NCBI GenBank assembly: GCA_943787485.1
Contig: CALSMP010000006.1
Coordinates: 62,001 to 126,000 of the forward strand
Reading direction: 5' to 3'
Length of the DNA: 64,000 bases
DNA from: an uncultured Luminiphilus sp.
GTDB taxonomy: Bacteria; Pseudomonadota; Gammaproteobacteria; Pseudomonadales; Halieaceae
Positions 1 to 9,729 of the stretch are shown here, in pieces. The notes beneath the pieces were generated by a model. The model was not told the origin of the DNA. It did no database searches and was given only the letters and a program-made list of their open reading frames with translations. The translations under genes and the position numbers were made by a program. The number at the start of each line of letters is the position of its first letter. Position 1 is the stretch's first letter.

Positions 1-502
<502 letters not shown>

Positions 503-573
503 AACGGGTTCTGATTGCGTCCGAGGTCTTCAGTGGCTAGCATCGTCCCATAGATCGACGTAACGGGAAGGAT

Positions 574-1176
574 ATGCCACAGCCACGCTCTGAACGCCGC
601 GAACAGATCCTGCAAACGCTGGTTGTGATGCTGGAGGAGAATGCTAGCAGCAAAATTACCACCGCCAGACTGGCAGAGCGCGTTGGCGTCTCCGAAGCAG
701 CGCTCTACCGCCACTTTGCCTCAAAAACCAAAATGTTCGAAGCGCTGATCGAATTTGCCGAAGACACGCTATTTACTCGAGTGCGGCAAATAAGCGAAGA
801 AGGCTCCAGCGCCCTTATCGCCTGTGAAAGGATGCTGGCTCTGTTTCTTGGCTTTTGCGAGCGTAATCCTGGTATTGCGAGAATCCTTCATGGCGAGGCA
901 CTTGCCAACGAGGAGCCTAGGCTTCACCTTCGAGTGAGCCAAATCTACGACCGGCTTGAAACCCAGTTGAGGACTACACTAAGACAAGCAGAAAACCATG
1001 AATCTCTGCGACCACAACTGGTCCTCAACGACGCCGCGACCTTGTTGATGGCCGCTGCAGAAGGCAGGTTAAGCCAGTTTATTCGGAGCCAGTTCAAAAG
1101 ATCACCCCTCACAGGCTGGCCCGAACAATGGGCCGTACTCACGGGGGGCTTTATGCGAGAGGTTCCAACCCAATAA
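574..1176 (+). CDS. slmA: Nucleoid occlusion factor SlmA (TetR family)
   Basis: N-terminal HTH (RREQILQTLVVMLEE...TTARLAERVGVSEAALYRHFASKTKMFEALIEFAEDTLF) typical of SlmA; argB/pyrE neighbourhood. Confidence 0.9.
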   Translation: MPQPRSERREQILQTLVVMLEENASSKITTARLAERVGVSEAALYRHFASKTKMFEALIEFAEDTLFTRVRQISEEGSSALIACERMLALFLGFCERNPGIARILHGEALANEEPRLHLRVSQIYDRLETQLRTTLRQAENHESLRPQLVLNDAATLLMAAAEGRLSQFIRSQFKRSPLTGWPEQWAVLTGGFMREVPTQ

Positions 1177-1179
1177 ACT

Positions 1180-1830
1180 CTAGTTCCTTTGGCGCTCCAT
1201 GCTCTGCCGAAGAGCCACCACGTCTTGTAGCTGCTGAAATCGATCAATGTCCATCTGATACCCCTCATTTACCGTATCGACTTGTGCTTCCCGCTCTTCT
1301 ATCTGCCGTTCGGTGGCGTCTATTTCCGTTTTGGCAATCGCAATATAATCAAGATCTTCGATTCGGGGCTGGACCCCCAAACGCTCGCTCTCAGCAACAC
1401 GTGCCTGTGCATTTTCAACCTGCTGACGCAAGCTGCGACGATTGCTTTTAAGGATCGACACCCGGATCTTCAGGTCTCTCAACGCTCTGTCTCTTGCAGC
1501 CTCGATATCCTCAGTAGTCGAGTACCGGAGCAGCAATGACTCATCCCAAGCCTGGAGGCGCTCCTGCTCGGAAATAGCCTCGGACTCAAGCTTCCTCGCC
1601 TTGTTAGCATCCTGCTTTTCCTCCCCAGTCAGCGCTCGTGGGACAACCCGCAATACCCGGCCCGTTTCATCAAGAACCTCATAACCATGATCGATAAATT
1701 CAGCCGGCACACGCCAATCAACCACCACGATCCCCGCATCATCTTTATAACGGTAAAGATTGTCCGAATGAGCCCAAGACGCACCGAGAGCCAATCCCAG
1801 AGCCCACCATATCAGCAGACGATTAAACAC
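1180..1830 (-). CDS. DUF4124-domain-containing secreted protein with coiled-coil
   Basis: Signal peptide, [35 protein letters not shown] (DUF4124-like), then coiled-coil. Confidence 0.7.
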   Translation of the reverse strand: MFNRLLIWWALGLALGASWAHSDNLYRYKDDAGIVVVDWRVPAEFIDHGYEVLDETGRVLRVVPRALTGEEKQDANKARKLESEAISEQERLQAWDESLLLRYSTTEDIEAARDRALRDLKIRVSILKSNRRSLRQQVENAQARVAESERLGVQPRIEDLDYIAIAKTEIDATERQIEEREAQVDTVNEGYQMDIDRFQQLQDVVALRQSMERQRN

Positions 1831-2488
1831 CGTAGTTATCCCGATATTTCAGCATGGCATCGAGGTACTGGCGCCTGTCCCCCTGCGCAGCTAACCATTC
1901 AATGACGTCATGGAGGTTGATTACACTGATAACACGGAGGCCAAACTCTTCCTGTACCTCTTGCACCGCTGACAGCGCTCCCTGACCCCGCTCACAGCGA
2001 TCGAGCCCGATAATCACCCCTGCGGCAACAGCTCCCTGCTCAGAAATTAACTGCACGGACTCTCGTATTGCCGTTCCTGCAGTTATCACATCATCGACAA
2101 TGGCCACGTGACCTTTTAGCGGCGCACCCACAATGACACCGCCCTCACCATGGGCCTTGGCCTCCTTTCTATTAAATGCGTAGGGTATGTCTACCGCGTG
2201 ATGCAGAGCGAGCGCCACTGCCGTCGTTGAGGCCAGCGGAATGCCTTTGTAAGCGGGTCCAAACAACGTATCAGGCACCAAGTTGCAAGACACCATCGTA
2301 GCGGCATAACACGCGCCCAGAGTGGCCAGAGCCGCTCCCGTGGCGAAGGCGCCGGCATTGAAGAAGTAGGGGCTGACCCGCCCGGACTTGAGCTCAAAAT
2401 CGCCAAACTTCAACACATCACAACGCACCGCCAAATCGATGAACGCCTCGCGCGCCTCTGACTGACTGAAAGCCCCCTCGCTATCCAC
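1823..2488 (-). CDS. pyrE: Orotate phosphoribosyltransferase
   Basis: [20 protein letters not shown] motif [17 protein letters not shown]. Confidence 0.96.
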   Translation of the reverse strand: MDSEGAFSQSEAREAFIDLAVRCDVLKFGDFELKSGRVSPYFFNAGAFATGAALATLGACYAATMVSCNLVPDTLFGPAYKGIPLASTTAVALALHHAVDIPYAFNRKEAKAHGEGGVIVGAPLKGHVAIVDDVITAGTAIRESVQLISEQGAVAAGVIIGLDRCERGQGALSAVQEVQEEFGLRVISVINLHDVIEWLAAQGDRRQYLDAMLKYRDNYGV

Positions 2489-2624
2489 GCGAATCTCCTG
2501 GCTCTACCATTTCTGCCACCCCTACAGACCTCCTGCCACACTCATGATTCTTTCTACCGAGAAACCGTGGCGTCCGACGCCTTATATCTCCTATCATATC
2601 GGGCTTGTATTGGCAGGGCTAGCA

Positions 2625-3386
2625 ATGAGAGTTATCAGTTTAGTGGTTGAGGGTTTAGAGCGCGCTAACGAGGAGGGCTTAATGTCGTGGCTGCTTGCTC
2701 AAGATGCCGACGTAATTTGCCTCCAAGACACCCGTTGCTCAGAGTACTCGCTTAAAGACAACAGCTTTTTCCCACGTGAATATAATGCTTATTTTTTAGA
2801 TAACTTTGTCGACCATCGCATCAACGGTGTCGCCATTTATTGCAAAACCCTTCCCAAAGCCATTATGACAGGCCTAGGCTTTGTCAATTTTGACGATAAG
2901 GGCTTATACATACAGGCAGATTTTCAGAACCTCAGCATAGGCTCGCTATTAATGCCCTCTGGAGTCGGCAGTGACCAGGCAATGAATACCAAACTCAAAT
3001 TTATGGACTTGCTTGGCGGACACTTACAGAAAGTCAAAAATAAGCGGCGAGATTTTATTCTTTGCGGTGGCTGGGAGCTCGCCTGCAAATCCATAGACGT
3101 TGAGGAAGCCGGCAACCGCATGGACATACCGGGCTTTAGTACCATTGAGCAAGATTGGCTGAACACGCTTTATAAAACCGGTTACTGCGACGCCTTTCGG
3201 TCGTTAAATTCAGACGCCGATGAATTCAGCTGGTGGCCGGAGGGTGACGATGCAGGTGCGTTGCGAACCGACACACAGGTTGTATCCATAGCGCTGTGCA
3301 ATCGAGTTGACAGTGCATCGATTTACACCGCTGATGCATTCTCGGGTCACGCTCCCGTGATCATCGACTACGACGTCGATATGTAA
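2625..3386 (+). CDS. crc: Catabolite repression control protein Crc-like (ExoIII fold, degenerate catalytic site)
   Basis: SWLLAQDADVICLQDTR, KAIMTGLGF, ADFQNLSIGSLLMPSG, FSWWPEGDD; pyrE-crc-rph order as in Pseudomonas. Confidence 0.85.
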   Translation: MRVISLVVEGLERANEEGLMSWLLAQDADVICLQDTRCSEYSLKDNSFFPREYNAYFLDNFVDHRINGVAIYCKTLPKAIMTGLGFVNFDDKGLYIQADFQNLSIGSLLMPSGVGSDQAMNTKLKFMDLLGGHLQKVKNKRRDFILCGGWELACKSIDVEEAGNRMDIPGFSTIEQDWLNTLYKTGYCDAFRSLNSDADEFSWWPEGDDAGALRTDTQVVSIALCNRVDSASIYTADAFSGHAPVIIDYDVDM

Positions 3387-4118
3387 TTACCGCGCGAGTG
3401 CCGAGCGTTGCGCGGCGACAATTTCAGCGCCTGCTTTTTCCGCCAGATCAAGCATTTCGGAAAGCGCACCGCGATCAAAAGTTGCTCCCTCCGCGGTACC
3501 CTGTACCTCAATCAGGCCGCCGCCCTCCGCCATAACCACATTGACGTCACTATCCGCGGTCGAGTCTTCCGCGTAGTCCAAATCAACCACTGGCTGGCCG
3601 CGCCAGATACCGACTGATACCGCCGCAACCAAGTGACGCAGCGGGTCTGTTGTGAGTTTCTTTTCTCGCTGCAGTCCATTGATAGCATCGACGACGGCAA
3701 CACAGGCTCCAGAGATGGACGCTGTACGCGTACCCCCGTCTGCCTGAATAACATCACAGTCTATTTGGAGGGTATTTTCTCCAAGAGCGCTCAAATCTAT
3801 GGCCGCTCGAAGTGAGCGGCCAATCAAGCGCTGTATCTCTACCGTGCGGCCCGATTGTTTGCCCCGGGCCGCCTCCCTATCCATACGTGAGCCTGTTGAG
3901 CGTGGCAGCATGCCGTATTCTGCTGTGAGCCACCCCTGCCCCTTACCCCGCAAAAACCCTGGCACCCCTGGGCTAATGCTCGCCGTGCAAATAACCCGCG
4001 TCCGCCCGAATGACACCAATACCGAGCCCTCGGCATGACAGGTGAACTGCCGTGTGAACTCAAGCGCGCGGAGTTCATCAAACTCGCGACCACTCGGCCT
4101 TTTGTCAAACTGAGACAT
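3387..4118 (-). CDS. rph: Ribonuclease PH
   Basis: [41 protein letters not shown]... full length. Confidence 0.97.
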   Translation of the reverse strand: MSQFDKRPSGREFDELRALEFTRQFTCHAEGSVLVSFGRTRVICTASISPGVPGFLRGKGQGWLTAEYGMLPRSTGSRMDREAARGKQSGRTVEIQRLIGRSLRAAIDLSALGENTLQIDCDVIQADGGTRTASISGACVAVVDAINGLQREKKLTTDPLRHLVAAVSVGIWRGQPVVDLDYAEDSTADSDVNVVMAEGGGLIEVQGTAEGATFDRGALSEMLDLAEKAGAEIVAAQRSALAR

Positions 4119-4236
4119 CCAACACTCTCCTTCCTGGGCCGCGCCGGGCTGGAGGCATCCCTGCGGCTTTCATACTGGTAGACTACCCCAGTTTCTATTT
4201 TTGAATTAGCGTCACCGGTATAAATAAGAGGTTACT

Positions 4237-5100
4237 GTGACACAGAGCATGACGGGCTTCGCCCGCGGCAGTGTAACAACAGGTGAGATGACTATCACGG
4301 TTGAGTTGCGCTCCGTAAATAATCGCTTTCTTGACTTGCACATTCGCTGCCCTGAGTCACTGCGGGTTTTCGAACAGCCGTGGCGACGAAAAATTGGCGA
4401 GCAGATCCACCGCGGTAAAGTGGAGCTCCACATAAAACTGAATGACCAAACCGACAATCGCTTGGCAGAAATAGATAGCGAAGGATTGTCTCGGCTGCAC
4501 AAAATGCTCGATCAAGTCGCACGCGTGATTCCCGACACCACCGCTCCCGACCAGCTGTCGGTACTGGCCGCACCCGGCGTGTTATTGAGCGCAATGATCG
4601 ACGAGGATGCGTTGGGCCAATACGTCGCAAAGGCGCTCGATCAGGCCTTGTCACAGCTCGTTGTCAATCGCCGAGAGGAGGGCGCGGTACTTGCAACCGT
4701 TGTTCTTGACCGGGTTGCAACGATGCGGGAGTTGCTCGACCTGCTAAAAGCCAACCTGCCTATTCTGCGCGAACAACAGGAGCAACGGATTCTGCATCGA
4801 CTGGCCCAAATAGACGTTGAACCCGACGCCAAGAGGCTGGAGGAAGAACTCGTCTACAGCGCGCAAAAATCCGACGTAGAAGAAGAGCTTGATCGACTTG
4901 ACGCCCATCTAAACGCAATTGAAAAGGCGCTGCAGGGCAGCGCTCCCTGTGGCAGACGGCTTGATTTTTTAATGCAAGAACTCAATCGAGAGGCCAACAC
5001 CTTGTCCTCCAAAGCCACCGCATTGTCGACCACTGAAACCGCGGTAGAATTTAAGGTGCTTATCGAACAAATGCGTGAGCAAATCCAAAATATTGAATAG
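4237..5100 (+). CDS. yicC: YicC family endoribonuclease/stress protein
   Basis: MTQSMTGFARGSVTTGEMTITVELRSVNNRFLDLHIR; C-terminal FLMQELNREANTLSSKA. Confidence 0.95.
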   Translation: MTQSMTGFARGSVTTGEMTITVELRSVNNRFLDLHIRCPESLRVFEQPWRRKIGEQIHRGKVELHIKLNDQTDNRLAEIDSEGLSRLHKMLDQVARVIPDTTAPDQLSVLAAPGVLLSAMIDEDALGQYVAKALDQALSQLVVNRREEGAVLATVVLDRVATMRELLDLLKANLPILREQQEQRILHRLAQIDVEPDAKRLEEELVYSAQKSDVEEELDRLDAHLNAIEKALQGSAPCGRRLDFLMQELNREANTLSSKATALSTTETAVEFKVLIEQMREQIQNIE

Positions 5101-5134
5101 GGTGAGGCGGCCTCTTATCGTGCCAGAAACGACC

Positions 5135-5746
5135 ATGGGTAATCTATATACCGTGTCCGCGCCAAGCGGCGCCGGAAAGACCTCGCTGGTCCGGGCGCTG
5201 ATTGAGCGGCGTCAGGACTTGGTAGTGGCGGTTTCGCACACAACCCGCCCCCAGCGGCCAGGGGAAGAGAACGGCGTGAACTATCACTTCGTGGACCGGC
5301 CAACCTTTGAACACTCTGTGGCAAGCGGGCAGTTTTTCGAGTGGGCTGAAGTTTTTGGGAACCTCTACGGAACTGGCCGCGCCGAGGTGGAATCTCGGCT
5401 GCAGCAGGGGCTCGATGTGATTTTGGAAATTGATTGGCAAGGGGCGCAACAGGTCAAACTAGCTGTACCCGGTAGCTGCGCGATCTTTATCGTACCGCCA
5501 TCGCTGGAGTCACTACGCGAACGTCTGACGGGACGCGGTCAGGACGACAGCAACACCATTGAGCGCCGGATGGCAGACGCTAAAAATGAGCTCGCGCACT
5601 GGCGTGATGCCGACTTTATTGTACTCAATGACGACTTCGACCGCGCTCTTTTAGATCTCGAGAGTATTATTAGAAGCCAGCATTTACGTCGTGATCACCA
5701 GGCAAACCGTCTTGCTGACACCCTGTCCGAATTGGGTTCAGGCTAG
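5135..5746 (+). CDS. gmk: Guanylate kinase
   Basis: P-loop SAPSGAGKTSLVRAL; start chosen at MGNLYTVSAPSGAGK. Confidence 0.96.
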   Translation: MGNLYTVSAPSGAGKTSLVRALIERRQDLVVAVSHTTRPQRPGEENGVNYHFVDRPTFEHSVASGQFFEWAEVFGNLYGTGRAEVESRLQQGLDVILEIDWQGAQQVKLAVPGSCAIFIVPPSLESLRERLTGRGQDDSNTIERRMADAKNELAHWRDADFIVLNDDFDRALLDLESIIRSQHLRRDHQANRLADTLSELGSG

Positions 5747-5859
5747 GCATTTTTCACATCACCCCTTCCCGGATGATATGCGTTACACTATCCGGCTCGG
5801 CGTAGCCGGGGAATATCGTTAGCAATCATGCACTGCGCAACACTGAAAGAGATACCATC

Positions 5860-6117
5860 ATGGCACGAGTAACCGTTGAAGACTGCCTCGACAATGTAGA
5901 CAACCGATTTGAGCTGGTTATGCTCGCTTCCAAGCGTGCCCGCCAAATTGCCATTCAGGGAAAAGATCCCATGGTCGATGAAGAGAGCGACAAGCCCACC
6001 GTGATCGCCCTCCGAGAAATAGCCGAGGGAATGGTAACCCCTGAGCTGATGGCTCGCGAAACCGAAATCGAAGCTGAAGAGGAGTTAGCAGCGAGCTTCG
6101 AAACACCACTTTATTAA
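5860..6117 (+). CDS. rpoZ: DNA-directed RNA polymerase subunit omega
   Basis: [31 protein letters not shown]; gmk-rpoZ-spoT synteny. Confidence 0.97.
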   Translation: MARVTVEDCLDNVDNRFELVMLASKRARQIAIQGKDPMVDEESDKPTVIALREIAEGMVTPELMARETEIEAEEELAASFETPLY

Positions 6118-6135
6118 GGCCGCCGAGCGAGCGCT

Positions 6136-8355
6136 GTGGTCACAAGCACCCTACAGGTTCTCAGCGGCTCGCTCACAGATGTCACCGCGCGGCTCTTGCT
6201 GCGCAGCCCCGCAGAAATCCATCCTCAAGGCGCGGTCCCTACAGACAGCGCGCTAGCGCTGTTCGAAAAAAATCTCCAGAAATACCTGACATCTGATCAG
6301 GTCGTGCAGGTGAAGCGCGCGTATTTTTTTGCAGAGCAGGCGCATTACGGTCAGGTGAGACGCAGCGGTGAGCCATACGTTACGCACCCTCTGGCAGTTG
6401 CCGGCGTGCTGGCAGAGATGCACATGGACCATCAAAGCCTCATGGCAGCACTTCTGCATGACACCATTGAAGATACGGGCGTCACCAAAGATGACATTGG
6501 CGCTCAATTTGGTCCAGATGTCGCGGAACTGGTTGACGGGGTGAGTAAACTGACCCACATCGAGTTCGATAGCGTCGAGCTCAAACAGGCTGAAAATTTC
6601 CAAAAGATGGCGCTTGCCATGGCCCGTGATATTCGTGTCATTTTGGTAAAGCTCGCCGATCGACTACACAACATGCGCACGCTGGGCGTCCTCAATCGGG
6701 ACAAAATGCGCCGCATTGCGCTGGAGACTCTCGAGATCTATGCCCCAATAGCAATGCGCCTGGGCATGAACAATGTGCGAATGGAGTTTGAGGATCTCGG
6801 CTTCAAAGCGCTCTACCCCATGCGGGCGCGGCGCATTCAGGCGGCTATACAAAAATCCCGGGGTAACCGAAAAGCGCTGGTCGAACAAATAAAAGAACAG
6901 ATCGAGTCGCTACTGATAAAAGAGGGGCTCCGCGTCGAAGTGCAGGGCCGCGAAAAGCACCTCTATAGCATCTATTCAAAAATGCGGGCGAAGCGAAAGT
7001 CCTTTTCCGAAATTATGGATATTTTCGCGTTCAGAATCATTGTCGACTCAGTTGACGCCTGCTACCGCACCCTGGGGGCCGTTCACAGCCTCTACAAACC
7101 CGTCCCCAAAGAGTTCACGGACTACATCGCTATTCCCAAGGCCAACGGTTATCAATCCCTGCATACCGTGCTTAAAGGCATGCACGGCGTTCCAATCGAA
7201 ATACAGATTCGAACCCACGAAATGGAGGATATGGCCAACAACGGAATCGCCGCGCACTGGCTTTACAAGTCCAATGGCGGCTCAACCAGCGCTTCGCATA
7301 CCCGGGCTCGGGAGTGGGTTCAGGGGTTGCTCGAAATGCAGCAACGCGCAGGCAATCCGCTTGAATTTATTGAAAGCGTGAAAATGGACCTATTCCCAGA
7401 TGAGGTTTATGTCTTTACGCCTAAGGGTGACATCATGGAATTGCCGCGGGGTGCCACTGCCATCGACGCCGCTTATGCGATTCACACCGACATAGGCAAT
7501 CGCTGTGTTGCTTGCCGAATTGATCGGCGCCTTTCACCATTATCGGAGCCTTTGGAAAGCGGCCAAACCATAGAGATTGTGACTTCCCCCAGCGGGCGCC
7601 CTAACCCCGACTGGTTTAACTACGTGGTAACGGCGAGAGCTAGAACCCATATTCGGCACTTTCTCAAGGATCAGCGGCGAGAGGACTCTGTTGAGTTGGG
7701 GCACAATCTACTCAACAAGGCGCTGATGCCCTACAACGTCCGCCTTGATGGAATCGATAACGAGTTAATGTCCCAGACACTTACCAAGTTTGGTAAGGCT
7801 GATCAGCAAAGCCTGTTCGTGGATATTGCTCTTGGCAATTTGCTCCCTAACATTATCGCTAGCCGCCTCGCGGGCGCGAATGCAGGGCCTGTCGATCCAG
7901 CGGACATAGAGGCTGTCGCTATTCGAGGAACAGAAGGCTTTGTCGTAACCTACGCCAAGTGCTGTTGCCCACTCCCGGGCGACCCCATTGGCGGTTATCT
8001 GAGTGCCGAAAAAGGGCTGGTAGTCCACCGAGAAAACTGTGCCAATCTGCTAGAAATGCAAGATCAGCCAGAACGCCTGATGACCCTTCGATGGGATGAC
8101 GAGGTTCAGGGCGCCTTCCCTGTCGGCATGCGGCTAGAAGCCGTCAACGCGCGAGGTCTCATCGCGGTGGTGGCCACGCGGCTTAACGCCATCGGTATGA
8201 ATATCGACCGAATCTCAACGCAAGACAAAGACATTCAATACACCTATGTCGATATTGAGCTCCAAGTGAATAGCCGAACCCATCTAGCCAGAATTATGAA
8301 ACGGTTGAGGACCGTTGAGGGTGTTCGCCGAGTAGTCCGCACCGCTAGGCGATAA
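6136..8355 (+). CDS. spoT: Bifunctional (p)ppGpp synthetase/hydrolase SpoT
   Basis: HD motif LLHDTIEDTG, DYIAIPKANGYQSLHTV, TGS and ACT domains. Confidence 0.96.
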   Translation: MVTSTLQVLSGSLTDVTARLLLRSPAEIHPQGAVPTDSALALFEKNLQKYLTSDQVVQVKRAYFFAEQAHYGQVRRSGEPYVTHPLAVAGVLAEMHMDHQSLMAALLHDTIEDTGVTKDDIGAQFGPDVAELVDGVSKLTHIEFDSVELKQAENFQKMALAMARDIRVILVKLADRLHNMRTLGVLNRDKMRRIALETLEIYAPIAMRLGMNNVRMEFEDLGFKALYPMRARRIQAAIQKSRGNRKALVEQIKEQIESLLIKEGLRVEVQGREKHLYSIYSKMRAKRKSFSEIMDIFAFRIIVDSVDACYRTLGAVHSLYKPVPKEFTDYIAIPKANGYQSLHTVLKGMHGVPIEIQIRTHEMEDMANNGIAAHWLYKSNGGSTSASHTRAREWVQGLLEMQQRAGNPLEFIESVKMDLFPDEVYVFTPKGDIMELPRGATAIDAAYAIHTDIGNRCVACRIDRRLSPLSEPLESGQTIEIVTSPSGRPNPDWFNYVVTARARTHIRHFLKDQRREDSVELGHNLLNKALMPYNVRLDGIDNELMSQTLTKFGKADQQSLFVDIALGNLLPNIIASRLAGANAGPVDPADIEAVAIRGTEGFVVTYAKCCCPLPGDPIGGYLSAEKGLVVHRENCANLLEMQDQPERLMTLRWDDEVQGAFPVGMRLEAVNARGLIAVVATRLNAIGMNIDRISTQDKDIQYTYVDIELQVNSRTHLARIMKRLRTVEGVRRVVRTARR

Positions 8356-8388
8356 CCTTTGCACCGCTGACATCTTGAGGAGAATGTC

Positions 8389-8772
8389 TTGTCCAATCGA
8401 GCTATCATTTCTACCGATGCCGCCCCTGCGGCTATCGGCCCCTACTCACAAGCTATCAAGGTTGGTAACACTGTTTGGATTTCGGGACAGATACCGCTTG
8501 ATCCGGAAACTATGGAGCTAGTACCCGGAGGCATCGAGGCAGAAGCCACACGTGTCTTTCAAAATCTTGCAGCGATTGCAAAGGCGGCAGGGGGATCTCT
8601 AAACGATGCCGTGAAGATCAATATCTCCATAACGGACCTCGATAATTTTGGTACTGTAAACACCATCATGGCCAGTTTTTTCGAGGAGCCTTATCCCGCC
8701 AGAGCCTGTGTTCAGGTAGCGGCCTTGCCGAAGGGCGTCGGGATAGAGGTAGAGGCTATCCTCTGCATCTAG
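8389..8772 (+). CDS. ridA: RidA family reactive intermediate/imine deaminase
   Basis: APAAIGPYSQAIKVGNTVWISGQIPLDPET...EPYPARACVQVAALPKGVGIEVEAI. Confidence 0.95.
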   Translation: MSNRAIISTDAAPAAIGPYSQAIKVGNTVWISGQIPLDPETMELVPGGIEAEATRVFQNLAAIAKAAGGSLNDAVKINISITDLDNFGTVNTIMASFFEEPYPARACVQVAALPKGVGIEVEAILCI

Positions 8773-8803
8773 CCACAAGGCTACAGCAGATCGTAGAGGG
8801 CCC

Positions 8804-9670
8804 CTAGCTCGACTTAGAGGCCTTCAGCCCGCCATAGCCAGCGCGATAATCCGGATAGCGAAAAGTGAATCCCGCTGCTTTTAATCGGCTGTTGTCGCAG
8901 CGTCGATTACCCCTTTCACCACCATGGCTTTCTGCGGCGCTTGCAGCGTAAGGGACGCCGATCTGTTCAGCAAGCCAACGTTCTACATCGCTCATCCGCG
9001 CTGGTAAATCGTCGCTTGCCACGAAAATTCCGTCCAAGGGGTTTTTGGCCTCCGCTTGCAAGAAGGCAAACTCTATCGCCGTAGCAATGTCATCTCGATG
9101 GATCCGGTTGCTATAGCGGTCTCCTGCTTGGCTAAACAAACCCTGGGCTATGCGAGACACCAAATGACCCTGCGGCGAGCCATCGTACAGCCCGCTTGCT
9201 CGAAATACTGTAGCCCTAGAAATCAGCGCTAAAAAGATTTTTTCGGCCTCGATAATCGAACTAGCAAAGGGGTCATTGGTGGCCAATGCTGAGGTTTCGT
9301 CTACCCAATTGCCAGAGGTTTCAGCAAACACACGCGTTGATGACACGAGAACACCGCCCCTGAGAGATTCAGCGGCGCCAATCTCTGCGATTGAGCTCAT
9401 CGCACCGGAAAAACCCCGCCGATAACCCTGTTCATCCCGTGATGCAGGCGTCGGTGTAAACAATAGATAGTCCGGCTTTACATCGGCGAGCGAAGCCAAA
9501 CCCCCGTCGGTGGTGTAATCGCCGGCGAAAGCCTGAAACATACCGGGCAAGTTTTCAGGCTGTCTGCGCAGGGCACTAATGTGCCATCCGCGTGCAGAGA
9601 GGCCACGCCCTACGCGCGTACCAATGTCGCCACAGCCGACAATAAGAAGATGTGGGTTTGTCACGGCCAT
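8804..9670 (-). CDS. NAD-dependent epimerase/dehydratase (SDR) family protein
   Basis: LLIVGCGDIGTRVGRGLSARGW Rossmann motif; full-length ORF. Confidence 0.8.
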   Translation of the reverse strand: MAVTNPHLLIVGCGDIGTRVGRGLSARGWHISALRRQPENLPGMFQAFAGDYTTDGGLASLADVKPDYLLFTPTPASRDEQGYRRGFSGAMSSIAEIGAAESLRGGVLVSSTRVFAETSGNWVDETSALATNDPFASSIIEAEKIFLALISRATVFRASGLYDGSPQGHLVSRIAQGLFSQAGDRYSNRIHRDDIATAIEFAFLQAEAKNPLDGIFVASDDLPARMSDVERWLAEQIGVPYAASAAESHGGERGNRRCDNSRLKAAGFTFRYPDYRAGYGGLKASKSS

Positions 9671-9729
9671 TACTCTTAGCCCAAAAGTGTGGGACAGTAT
9701 GCCAGTGTCAGAGCTTGCGCGAAAAGTGA

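Noticed and set aside
945-1268. Many overlapping antisense ORFs from the track (e.g. 945..1268 -, 6253..6603 -, 23085..23549 +, 53024..53620 -)
   Set aside because: They lie opposite well-supported conserved genes and show no recognisable domains; typical of spurious ORFs in this composition.
2770-2790. CACGTG-containing parS-like sequence (tttcccacgtgaatata) in crc
   Set aside because: Only the core matches; the flanks do not form the TGTTCCAC/GTGGAACA palindrome.
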